Of a stretch of DNA of 5,926 bases, positions 1 to 5,513 are shown piece by piece. The DNA comes from Porticoccus sp. (GTDB lineage: Bacteria; Pseudomonadota; Gammaproteobacteria; Pseudomonadales; Porticoccaceae). A model generated the notes under the pieces. It saw only the letters and a program-made list of their open reading frames with translations. It had not been told where the DNA came from and ran no database searches. The stretch spans positions 1-5,926 of the forward strand of contig DRHD01000181.1 of assembly GCA_011049795.1 (NCBI GenBank), written 5' to 3'. A program made the position numbers and the translations under genes. Each line of letters opens with the position of its first letter. The stretch's first letter is position 1.

Positions 1-84
1 CAGTTACAGGTTATAGGCCAAACACTTACTGTGCAAGGGCAGACCGATAATGATGTTATTCCAATATTCTTAACCATCGAATAG
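1..84 (+). CDS. Array copy 0, C-terminal end only (5' truncated by window)
   Basis: The first 28 codons form an open frame ending in TAG at 82-84. The 27 residues end in IPIFLTIE and align without gaps to the last 27 residues of the next gene, with 18 of 27 identical by eye, including the shared string QTLTVQG. This is therefore the tail of another member of the paralog family that fills the next 3.9 kb. The start and most of the protein lie upstream of the window. Its stop codon overlaps the Shine-Dalgarno of the following gene. Function is unknown; a virion structural role is inferred from context. Confidence 0.85.
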   Translation, partial: QLQVIGQTLTVQGQTDNDVIPIFLTIE

Positions 85-87
85 GAG
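82..87 (+). promoter_or_regulatory. Ribosome binding site fused to stop codon (copy 0/copy 1 junction)
   Basis: TAG stop at 82-84 shares its AG with AGGAG at 83-87, seven bases before the ATG at 95. Translation of copy 0 would end on the ribosome binding site of copy 1, which fits translational coupling. Confidence 0.8.
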
Positions 88-94
88 AAGAAAT

Positions 95-835
95 ATGACA
101 ATTTCTCTAATAGACAGACAGATTTACGTTAATGAGGCTGATAAGTCTAACTTTATAGGTGTAAAAGGTGAGACAAGTGATGGAAGATTTTTTCGATATG
201 CGCTTGAAGGTGGAAACGCAGTTGTTTCTAGTGTGTTATGTCAAAGTAGAGTATCAGATGCTGACTGGGATACTATAGCTATTGCTACGACTACGCTTCC
301 AACCGATACTAAAATTAACATTACCAGTGAAGGTAATGATACGTTTACTAAAGATGAACTTGAAAATGGTTACCTAACTTGTGAGACAGACCCTGGTAAT
401 ACAGGACCGAACTTCTGGCGTATCCAAGGCAATGACGTAGTAGTATCAGCCGGAGATGATTTTAATATTTACCTTGCGGAAGGAGCTACAATAGGACAAG
501 TGCTGACAGCAAGCACTGATACTATAAACTTTGCCCCTAGTCCATGGAGTAAGTTTATTGTTTATCCAGCATCGTCAACAGGCGTTGCAGTTGGAGTTAC
601 TATGATTCAAGTAAGTGCAGCTAACTATTGCTGGCTTCAGACTAGAGGTATTTGTGGTGTGCGTATGCAAGACCCTGCTGCGACCGTTGGTGAAGGTTTG
701 GTGCCTGATGATAGTGACGCAGGTAATCTTGTTAATGTTACAACTAGTGCACAGGCACAGGTTGTATCTCAAACCCTTACTGTACAAGGTCTAACAAATA
801 GTGACATCATTCCAGTATTTTTGACAGTCGAGTAG
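95..835 (+). CDS. Array copy 1: putative phage virion structural protein, 246 aa
   Basis: This is a complete member of the paralog array. The start is set by AGGAG seven bases upstream of the ATG. Seen in the protein: DGRFFRY at residues 29-35, a central region rich in Thr, Ser, Gly and Asp typical of beta-structure, YCWLQT at 178-183, and the ending IPVFLTVE. There is no signal peptide, membrane segment or catalytic motif. Its N-terminus is shorter before the DGR motif than in the other copies and lacks the LG pair seen in copies 2 to 5. Its C-terminus is closest to copy 0, which suggests these two are the most recent duplicates. Composition is AT-rich (21 of 60 G+C at 121-180). A capsid-associated or decoration role is inference from context only; a tail or fibre component is also possible. 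Confidence 0.8.
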   Translation: MTISLIDRQIYVNEADKSNFIGVKGETSDGRFFRYALEGGNAVVSSVLCQSRVSDADWDTIAIATTTLPTDTKINITSEGNDTFTKDELENGYLTCETDPGNTGPNFWRIQGNDVVVSAGDDFNIYLAEGATIGQVLTASTDTINFAPSPWSKFIVYPASSTGVAVGVTMIQVSAANYCWLQTRGICGVRMQDPAATVGEGLVPDDSDAGNLVNVTTSAQAQVVSQTLTVQGLTNSDIIPVFLTVE

Positions 836-839
836 GAGG
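833..839 (+). promoter_or_regulatory. TAGGAGG stop/Shine-Dalgarno fusion (copy 1/copy 2)
   Basis: The TAG stop of copy 1 (833-835) overlaps a full AGGAGG at 834-839, six bases before the ATG at 846. The site fixes the start of copy 2. Confidence 0.85.
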
Positions 840-845
840 GGAAAA

Positions 846-1604
846 ATGGGTTTTCGTAATACATTACAGGGTGATTATGGAGCATGGTTCCAAACTGGTT
901 CAGTAGTACTTTACCCACTTGGACAGCGAATGCTGTGCCCAGAAGGTCGTATCTTTAGATATGCTAAGGTAGGCTCGGCTGGTGCACTTACAGCATGTCA
1001 GTTAGCACAGGCTGAGGCTGAAAATGCCGAGCATGATGCAATGGCAGTGCAAACAGAGGCATCATCTGGTGATACATCACTTGCATTTACCAATGGTACT
1101 GTTGACTTGGCTGAAAATCAATTTCAGTATGGTTATCTTTCAGTAGACACGGCTGCGGCGCTAGGTGTTGCACACAGAGTTGCATTTCATGCAGCAATAA
1201 ACGCAAGTACAACTGGTATTGTATACTTCTTTGAGGGTGATACTATCCAGGTAACTATCTCGACCGCGAGAAAAGTGACACTTCGTAAGAGTATATTTAA
1301 GGACATTATTGTTAAACCAGCATCGGACCCGACAGCAATTGTTGTTGGTGTTCCACAGAATGCTATTGCGGCGAGTTCTTATGGGTGGGTACAGACTCAC
1401 GGAATGGCTGGTGTCCTGTCAGAGGATGCCGCAACCATATCCGAAAAGGTGCGCCCATCGGAAACAGCGGTGGGATCAGTGTCAGATTTAGATGCTAGTG
1501 AAGCCGATGCTGCAGACAACGGTGCGGTGGGCTGGGTGTGTGATGCTAACTCAGCCGCAGCAAAAAATACAAATATATTCCTAACTCTAGAAGGCGCATC
1601 ATAG
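846..1604 (+). CDS. Array copy 2: putative phage virion structural protein, 252 aa
   Basis: The ATG lies six bases after AGGAGG. The protein has LGQR at 25-28, EGRIFRY at 33-39 (Glu replaces the usual Asp), an alanine-rich middle (about residues 50-130), a KDIIVKPAS stretch just after residue 150 also seen in recognisable form in copy 3, and YGWVQTHG at 179-186. It ends IFLTLEGAS, so it carries three residues beyond the usual family terminus. Copies 2 and 3 resemble each other most in the C-terminal third (DII, VGVP, QTHG, GSV at matching places). No enzymatic residues, signal peptide or membrane helix are visible. It sits 10 nt from both neighbours and is presumably co-transcribed with them. 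Function is unknown; a structural role is inferred. Confidence 0.8.
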   Translation: MGFRNTLQGDYGAWFQTGSVVLYPLGQRMLCPEGRIFRYAKVGSAGALTACQLAQAEAENAEHDAMAVQTEASSGDTSLAFTNGTVDLAENQFQYGYLSVDTAAALGVAHRVAFHAAINASTTGIVYFFEGDTIQVTISTARKVTLRKSIFKDIIVKPASDPTAIVVGVPQNAIAASSYGWVQTHGMAGVLSEDAATISEKVRPSETAVGSVSDLDASEADAADNGAVGWVCDANSAAAKNTNIFLTLEGAS

Positions 1605-1608
1605 GAGG
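1602..1608 (+). promoter_or_regulatory. TAGGAGG stop/Shine-Dalgarno fusion (copy 2/copy 3)
   Basis: TAG stop at 1602-1604 overlaps AGGAGG at 1603-1608, six bases before the ATG at 1615. Another ATG at 1610 is out of frame with copy 3 and too close to the site, so 1615 is preferred. Confidence 0.85.
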
Positions 1609-1614
1609 AATGAT

Positions 1615-2364
1615 ATGAAGAATATACCTAATAGACTATATATCCCAGAGACCGAGCCTCTGCTTGTCGGCGGGCATGATAACAGGGAATGGCCACTTGG
1701 TCAACTGGCTGAGACGCCTGATGGTAGGCTATTCCGCTACGCGCTCAACGGCGGCGTGATAACAATTGCGCACAAGCTGTACCAGTCGGCGGTGCCATCC
1801 GCCAACATCGACACGTTGGCCATCGCAACCAGCGCGGCGGTTGGTGACAAAACCCTAGGCATCACCAACGGGGCAGACTCGGTGGTCGAGAACGAGTGGG
1901 CGTTCGGTACGGCGTGCATCGAGACGACGCTGGGCACGGCATACCCGATCAAGTCCCACGGCGCGGACGGTGGGACCGGTGGGATCACACTGACATTCCA
2001 GGACGGGGTCACGATCCAGTCGGCCCTGACAAACGCTGTAGAGACAGTCAACGTGCTCAAGAGCCCGTACAAGGACATTATCATCACAGTGGCGACACCG
2101 ACCGCGATACCTGTTGGCGTGCCGTTGGTAGTAGCTGGTCTTGCTAACTACCTGTGGATTCAGACGCATGGTCTAGTGAATATCTTATGTGATTCGACTG
2201 CTGCATGGACTGCGGGGAAAGCCGTAGCACCAAGCCAGGAAGATGTTGGCAGTGTTGAGTTTTTTGACCCTAGTGGGGTTGAAGGTGATGCTGGTGTTGT
2301 TGGTAAATGCGCGTTTGCAGGTGTAGATACTACATTTGCACCGATATTCCTGACATTGGAATAA
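1615..2364 (+). CDS. Array copy 3: putative phage virion structural protein, 249 aa
   Basis: The start follows AGGAGG by six bases. Seen in the protein: PLGQ at 27-30, DGRLFRYALNGG at 36-47, a glycine-rich stretch with GGTGG around residues 119-123, YLWIQTHG at 179-186, and the ending APIFLTLE. The gene is a compositional chimera: about 1690-2115 is strongly GC-rich (60-base blocks of 62-70%), while its ends resemble the AT-richer neighbours (27 of 60 at 2281-2340). The frame is uninterrupted across both edges and the extra G+C is largely at third codon positions, so the gene looks intact. Long open frames on the other strand and in another frame here are by-products of this GC bias. Two stop codons in a row (TAA TAG) end the gene. 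Role inferred as virion structural. Confidence 0.8.
   Translation: MKNIPNRLYIPETEPLLVGGHDNREWPLGQLAETPDGRLFRYALNGGVITIAHKLYQSAVPSANIDTLAIATSAAVGDKTLGITNGADSVVENEWAFGTACIETTLGTAYPIKSHGADGGTGGITLTFQDGVTIQSALTNAVETVNVLKSPYKDIIITVATPTAIPVGVPLVVAGLANYLWIQTHGLVNILCDSTAAWTAGKAVAPSQEDVGSVEFFDPSGVEGDAGVVGKCAFAGVDTTFAPIFLTLE
1690..2115. other. GC-rich patch inside array copy 3
   Basis: Hand counts of 60-base blocks give 37 G+C at 1741-1800, 37 at 1801-1860, 38 at 1861-1920 and 42 at 1921-1980. By contrast there are 28 at 1621-1680 and 29 at 2161-2220. The reading frame does not change. The patch spans the motif DGRLFRY and the central region but stops before YLWIQT. Recombination with a higher-GC relative is one explanation. 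Confidence 0.7.
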
Positions 2365-2371
2365 TAGGAGG
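2365..2371 (+). promoter_or_regulatory. TAGGAGG Shine-Dalgarno after tandem stop (copy 3/copy 4)
   Basis: Copy 3 ends in TAA (2362-2364) followed at once by an in-frame TAG (2365-2367) that forms the start of TAGGAGG; AGGAGG is at 2366-2371, six bases before the ATG at 2378. The same junction heptamer is kept although the gene already stops one codon earlier. Confidence 0.85.
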
Positions 2372-2377
2372 AAAGAA

Positions 2378-3124
2378 ATGCTGAATTATTACGTAAATAC
2401 GATTCAAGGTAAAGACGGCGATCATCTAGGTGATCACGTAGATAAGCTATTCAGGCTGGGCCAAAAGATGGAATTGCCTGATGGTAGAATTTTTAGGTAC
2501 TGCTCTGCTGGAGAATCACTTATTGCATCAACACTACAACAGAGTCCAGTCGTCCATGCAGACTATCTTGACGAAGCAAGTTCGACTCACGCTATTGATA
2601 CGAACAACTTCACATTGAGCACGACCACACAGGCTGAAGCGGCAAATGCATTCCAAGATGGTTATCTGACATATGAAAACGCAGACCAGCTTGGGGGCGC
2701 GGCGTTCATCGATAGGCACGGCATCATCGCATCTGGCTCGCCAGGCACGGCGAACGGCATCATACGCGGAGGTGTGCGATGGCCGGTGGCGGTTGCGACG
2801 GCCAAGAAGATCAACCAGCTGAAGAATACATGGGCCGAGATTGAACAGTGCGACTCACCGGAGACTAGCACATTAGCTGGGGTGGTGAACTTTGCCATCG
2901 TGTCAGGTGACTGGGGATGGTGTCAGACAATGGGCGTTTGCAGTTGTCTTGTAGAAGGTACAGTGATTGCGGGTCAGGAGGTTCGGGCAGGTGAGACCAC
3001 CGATGGAAGCGTCACGGCTATGAACTACGACGAGGCCGGTGTCGCCGACTACGGCCCGATTGGTAGGGTTGTTGAGGTCGCAGCTAGCACCGAGTTTGGA
3101 TTAATTTATCTAACGGTTGAGTAA
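2378..3124 (+). CDS. Array copy 4: putative phage virion structural protein, 248 aa
   Basis: The ATG is six bases after AGGAGG. The protein has a repeated DH near the start (GDHLGDHVD, 14-22), LGQK at 27-30, PDGRIFRY at 34-41, DGYLTY in the middle (compare GYL in copies 1 and 2), WGWCQTMG at 179-186 with Trp in place of the first Tyr, and the ending LIYLTVE. It is the most cysteine-bearing copy (near residues 42, 160, 182 and 188-190). Two GC-rich patches lie inside it (about 2690-2835 and 2985-3065, about 63% in counted blocks) in a gene otherwise at about 47-55%. It is followed by the array's only long junction, which carries a hairpin. No catalytic motif or membrane segment is seen. Structural role inferred. 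Confidence 0.8.
   Translation: MLNYYVNTIQGKDGDHLGDHVDKLFRLGQKMELPDGRIFRYCSAGESLIASTLQQSPVVHADYLDEASSTHAIDTNNFTLSTTTQAEAANAFQDGYLTYENADQLGGAAFIDRHGIIASGSPGTANGIIRGGVRWPVAVATAKKINQLKNTWAEIEQCDSPETSTLAGVVNFAIVSGDWGWCQTMGVCSCLVEGTVIAGQEVRAGETTDGSVTAMNYDEAGVADYGPIGRVVEVAASTEFGLIYLTVE
2690..2835. other. GC-rich patch inside array copy 4
   Basis: Counted blocks give 38 of 60 G+C at both 2701-2760 and 2761-2820, against 28 of 60 at 2401-2460 and 33 of 60 at 2881-2940. A second small patch of 38 of 60 lies at 3001-3060. The frame is continuous through both. Confidence 0.6.
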
Positions 3125-3127
3125 CAA

Positions 3128-3152
3128 TCGCGGAGTGGAGTATTCCCCGCGA
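3128..3152 (+). other. Short hairpin in the copy 4/copy 5 gap
   Basis: TCGCGG at 3128-3133 pairs perfectly with CCGCGA at 3147-3152, leaving a 13-base loop. There is no following run of T, so it does not look like a standard intrinsic terminator. It occupies most of a 41-nt gap where the other array junctions have only 10-13 nt. It could be an RNA-stability or processing element, or a small insertion. Function is unknown. Confidence 0.5.
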
Positions 3153-3153
3153 A

Positions 3154-3160
3154 TAGGAGG
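3154..3160 (+). promoter_or_regulatory. TAGGAGG Shine-Dalgarno for copy 5
   Basis: AGGAGG at 3155-3160 lies five bases before the ATG at 3166. A TAG still precedes it, although copy 4 already stopped at 3122-3124 in another frame, so the junction heptamer is preserved without serving as that gene's stop. Confidence 0.85.
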
Positions 3161-3165
3161 AAGAC

Positions 3166-3969
3166 ATGCCATCAACAAGGCAGATTAATTACAGGATGAC
3201 AGAGAGGAAAATATATGACCCAAGGCCAGGTTCGTCCTTACCATTGGGTGCTAGAGGCTATTCACCTAATGGACGTATATTTCGTATGGCGCGAGCTAGT
3301 ACAGTTGCGTTGACTGTTGGACAATTAGTTCGAAAGCCTGAGAACGAGATACGATATGCTGACATGTCTGTGGCTACTGCAGTTGGGGCTGGTAATACAA
3401 AGTTTACGCTGACAATGAATGGCCCGACAATCGCGCTCGATGATTATAGGGACGGTACAGTTTATTTCAATGATGGCCCAAACCAAGGTCATTCATATGC
3501 TATCGTAGGCAACTCACTTACGGCGGCAAATGGTACGCTGACTATTGATATTAATACAGGTCTCACTATTGCTCTTACTACATCATCCAAGGCAACCATT
3601 ATTAAGAATCGGTATGATGGAGTAAGAGTCACTGAGCCATCCCCAGTTGAGCGGACATTGGGTGTAGTACCAGTAGCCGTAACAGCTAGTTACTACTTCT
3701 GGCTGCAGACTGGTGGGCCAGCAATTATTCTTCAGGATGGTAATCTATTTGAGAATCGAGATGTGATTCCTAGTCAGAGAATTCGAGGCGCAACACAATC
3801 TGCGGGTTCAGCTATTGTTTCAGATACAGTAATAATGGACGCACTCGGAAACGAGAAGCTAACAAATGTACCAGCGCCAGCTGGTGCAGTTCCTAGCAAT
3901 GCGTTTGGATACGTGCTTGATCCGCGTGTCAACACTGACTACGCACTGGTACAAGTGGAGTTAGATTAA
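3166..3969 (+). CDS. Array copy 5: diverged array member, putative virion protein, 267 aa
   Basis: The start follows AGGAGG by five bases. It belongs to the family by LPLG at 25-28, NGRIFRM at 35-41 (Asn and Met replace the usual Asp and Tyr), DGTVYF in the place of DGYL, a DGV followed by LGVVP matching the DII/VGVP region, and YFWLQTGG at 177-184. It is the longest and most diverged copy: the extra length lies after about residue 205 (a segment with IVSDTVIMDALGNEKL and a proline-alanine stretch), and the ending VQVELD replaces FLTVE. The N-terminus is basic (RQINYRMTERK). It closes the array and is followed by a 29-nt gap. A specialised role within the same structure is possible, but this is inference. 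Confidence 0.78.
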   Translation: MPSTRQINYRMTERKIYDPRPGSSLPLGARGYSPNGRIFRMARASTVALTVGQLVRKPENEIRYADMSVATAVGAGNTKFTLTMNGPTIALDDYRDGTVYFNDGPNQGHSYAIVGNSLTAANGTLTIDINTGLTIALTTSSKATIIKNRYDGVRVTEPSPVERTLGVVPVAVTASYYFWLQTGGPAIILQDGNLFENRDVIPSQRIRGATQSAGSAIVSDTVIMDALGNEKLTNVPAPAGAVPSNAFGYVLDPRVNTDYALVQVELD

Positions 3970-3986
3970 CAAATATAGCGGCAGGA

Positions 3987-3992
3987 AAGGAG
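3987..3992 (+). promoter_or_regulatory. Ribosome binding site of the small zinc-ribbon gene
   Basis: AAGGAG at 3987-3992 lies six bases before the ATG at 3999. It lacks the TAGGAGG stop-fusion form used within the array, which marks the end of the array. Confidence 0.75.
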
Positions 3993-3998
3993 AGCATA

Positions 3999-4202
3999 AT
4001 GCCAACAGAAGAAGAGACTCGAAAATGGGCGCGCGAGGAATGGGCTCGTCTAGATAAAGAAAAAGAACAGGCTAAACAGGATGCATGTTCGCACGCACGA
4101 TCAGGTACTTTGCGTATGAAAGACAAGGTTGTTATTTGTGATAGCTGTGGCAAAGAACTTGATCTTTGTGAGGATACTGGTTATAGGCGGGAAGAAGACT
4201 AG
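3999..4202 (+). CDS. Small putative zinc-binding protein, 67 aa
   Basis: A short gene with a good Shine-Dalgarno. The first 28 residues are highly charged (Glu, Lys, Arg) with two Trp and probably form an amphipathic helix. The second half carries Cys30-x-His32 and Cys47-x2-Cys50, with a glycine after the last cysteine (CDSCGKEL), as in zinc ribbons; Cys57 is a further possible ligand. This would be a single zinc site holding a small beta-hairpin. It is not related by eye to the array proteins. The stop codon is 2 nt before the next gene, which also looks zinc-binding, so the two are probably translated together. Zinc ribbons in phage structural modules are common but their task is usually unknown; a nucleic-acid or protein-binding adaptor is a guess. 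Confidence 0.75.
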   Translation: MPTEEETRKWAREEWARLDKEKEQAKQDACSHARSGTLRMKDKVVICDSCGKELDLCEDTGYRREED

Positions 4203-4204
4203 TC

Positions 4205-4537
4205 ATGCCAACACAAATTTATAAGTGCCCTAAACACGGTGAATTAGATTACTACTTTAGTTGGGAGGATGAGGTAACAGAAACCCTGCCATGCTCGGAG
4301 TGTAGTGTAGACAGCGTACATATTCTTAAAGCCCCAGCTGGTGGGGCGCATTTTGCACGTACTTGGACTGAAAATGCGAATGATGCTAGACGTGATCCCT
4401 ACACCCAAGCCAAAGCACAAGCCGAATCCGTTTATAACGAGCAGAAGGATCAAGGCAATCATCCAGTAAAAACAACTGAGGAGGGTTTACAGGTCGCGGC
4501 GAAACAGATAGATAAAGATAATAAAAAGGTTGCTTAA
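4205..4537 (+). CDS. FmdB-like zinc-ribbon protein, 110 aa
   Basis: The protein opens MPTQIYKCPKHG, close to the MPxYxYxCxxCG start of FmdB-type zinc ribbons, but here the second ligand is histidine: Cys8-x2-His11 paired with Cys30-x2-Cys33 (PCSEC). After the ribbon (about residues 1-35) come a short linker, AGGAHFARTW (residues 46-55), and a charged, Gln/Lys/Glu-rich tail (about 65-110) that is likely helical or disordered. FmdB-type ribbons are known as small regulatory-protein domains and occur in phages; here the role is unknown. It starts 2 nt after the previous gene with only a weak upstream purine stretch (GGGAAGAAG inside that gene), so translation may depend on coupling. Fold assignment is fairly secure; function is not. 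Confidence 0.75.
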   Translation: MPTQIYKCPKHGELDYYFSWEDEVTETLPCSECSVDSVHILKAPAGGAHFARTWTENANDARRDPYTQAKAQAESVYNEQKDQGNHPVKTTEEGLQVAAKQIDKDNKKVA

Positions 4538-4559
4538 ACAAGTAAATAAGCGTTATAAT
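4530..4559 (+). promoter_or_regulatory. Candidate sigma70-type promoter
   Basis: A perfect TATAAT lies at 4554-4559 in the largest intergenic gap. The best -35 match is TTGCTT at 4530-4535, overlapping the end of the preceding gene, with an 18-base spacer and only three of six consensus bases. No TG extends the -10 box. Transcription would begin about 4566 and give a leader of about 50 nt. The surrounding AT-rich DNA (repeated ATAGTAGATAATAGTA) could produce such a match by chance. Confidence 0.4.
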
Positions 4560-4616
4560 AGATAGTAGATAATAGTACCTCAGGGTGGATGGTAAACCTG
4601 GGAAGTCGAGCACTTC
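4538..4616 (+). promoter_or_regulatory. 79-nt intergenic region with structured leader
   Basis: This is the largest non-coding stretch in the window. Two adjacent hairpins can be drawn. The first pairs 4579-4584 (CTCAGG) with 4597-4602 (CCTGGG), with one G-T pair. The second pairs GAAGT (4602-4606) with ACTTC (4612-4616) around a five-base loop and ends at the base before the ATG at 4617. The second would bury the only Shine-Dalgarno-like bases (GGAAG, 4601-4605). The two share base 4602, so they compete there. I do not recognise a known riboswitch or RNA family. Confidence 0.4.
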
Positions 4617-5513
4617 ATGACACATCACGTAATTGCACACTCTATAGCTGCTCAACTCAAGCAGGTTCGGTCTGCACCAGATTCTGATGGCACGCAGGCT
4701 TCTGGTGGCCCATCTCTTAGCACCACATTAAAGGTTCTCTCTATCCCAATCGGGGCGGATTGGATAAGTATTACCCCTAGAAATTATGTAGGTTGTGGCA
4801 CTGTGCGTGTTGCTCTTACCCCGCGTCTGACTATCGTCTCTACATCTGATGCGCTTGCGACATCTGGGGTGCATAATAAAGTAGAACCAACAATTTGGTC
4901 CACATTTCCTACGCAGGTTATCTCAGATGAGATGCAGGATGGTGATGCAGAAGATTTTGCGATGGATGCTTTTCCTGCCGTTAACGCTCTAAATTATATT
5001 TATGTCGGGGCGTCAATACCTTTCAGGGGCGCACATATTGATGTTGGAAGTGTAAATGGGGATGGAAGTGTACTAACTGTTAATTACGTCAAGACATCTG
5101 ATACAGACACTTGGGCGAGCATTAGCAAAACAGATAATACTGGTGGCGCTACTTCCTTAGCAAATGATGGGACTGTAACTTGGTCTCTTCCAACCGATTG
5201 GTTTAGAGGTAGTTTAGTAGATATTGGTGCTACTTCGATTAGAGAACCATGGTCAATAGCCCCACTTTATTGGACTCGTTGGGAATGGAGCGTAACACTT
5301 GATGGTGATGTAGATATTCGTCAGATAAAGGCACTTGCTGCTACCACTCAATATGCAGAATTGCTTGAAGGACAATCGCTTGAAACTGCGGTAGACACTA
5401 AACTTATTGCTAATGTCGAGGCACTTACAGATGCCGGAAGTGCAAACGTCGTAATTAATGCTGGAATCCTTGATACTAGCATAAGTGGTCGCAAAGAGGA
5501 GTTTAGAACATAA
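4617..5513 (+). CDS. Putative phage structural protein, beta-rich, 298 aa
   Basis: The ATG at 4617 is the first possible start, because a TAA at 4593-4595 closes the frame upstream and no GTG or TTG lies between. Its Shine-Dalgarno is weak, unlike the array genes. The protein shows three parts: an N-terminal region with a Thr/Ser-rich stretch and alternating hydrophobic residues (about 1-120); a central beta-sandwich-like block around residues 128-205 (IYVGASIPFRGAHIDVGSVN at its start, then WASI and a VTWSLPTDW stretch); and a C-terminal part from about residue 215 (PLYWTRWEWSV, then YAELLEGQ). This arrangement resembles proteins seen in structural regions of environmental tailed phages, which I recall only in general terms. 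No enzyme motif is visible. It overlaps the next gene by 1 nt. A baseplate, head-tail or fibre-associated role is inference. Confidence 0.75.
   Translation: MTHHVIAHSIAAQLKQVRSAPDSDGTQASGGPSLSTTLKVLSIPIGADWISITPRNYVGCGTVRVALTPRLTIVSTSDALATSGVHNKVEPTIWSTFPTQVISDEMQDGDAEDFAMDAFPAVNALNYIYVGASIPFRGAHIDVGSVNGDGSVLTVNYVKTSDTDTWASISKTDNTGGATSLANDGTVTWSLPTDWFRGSLVDIGATSIREPWSIAPLYWTRWEWSVTLDGDVDIRQIKALAATTQYAELLEGQSLETAVDTKLIANVEALTDAGSANVVINAGILDTSISGRKEEFRT

Larger units (their letters stand above)
1..3969 (+). repeat. Tandem array of six diverged paralogous genes
   Basis: Six consecutive reading frames encode one protein family in head-to-tail order. All five complete copies keep an N-terminal [D/E/N]GRxFR[Y/M] motif (first residue at 29, 33, 36, 35 and 35) and an aromatic-x-W-x-Q-T motif (tryptophan at residue 180, 181, 181, 181 and 179). 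Copies 0 to 4 end in or near [F/Y]LT[I/V/L]E. The DNA is too diverged to look like a simple repeat, apart from copies 0 and 1 at their 3' ends. Gene duplication followed by divergence is the inference. Confidence 0.85.

Noticed and set aside
1737..2169. Overlapping open frames of 104-116 aa on the minus strand within array copy 3
   Set aside because: They coincide with the GC-rich patch, which removes stop codons from other frames. Copy 3 has a perfect ribosome site and family motifs in the + frame; the minus frames have neither.
2420..2435. Near-perfect 16-base palindrome GATCATCTAGGTGATC
   Set aside because: It lies inside copy 4 and encodes the repeated Asp-His of the protein start. A single internal palindrome with no second site gives no support for an operator.
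1..3969. Variable targets of a diversity-generating retroelement
   Set aside because: There is no reverse transcriptase or template repeat in the window, and the differences between copies are spread across the whole protein rather than limited to adenine positions in one 3' segment.
4578..4616. Slight resemblance of the leader to parts of 5S rRNA or a known riboswitch
   Set aside because: Only short strings match, and the length and stem order do not fit any RNA family I can name.
4386..4655. An 89-aa minus-strand open frame across the 4538-4616 gap
   Set aside because: It lies mostly opposite the zinc-ribbon gene, has no convincing ribosome site seen on the minus strand, and no recognisable protein pattern.
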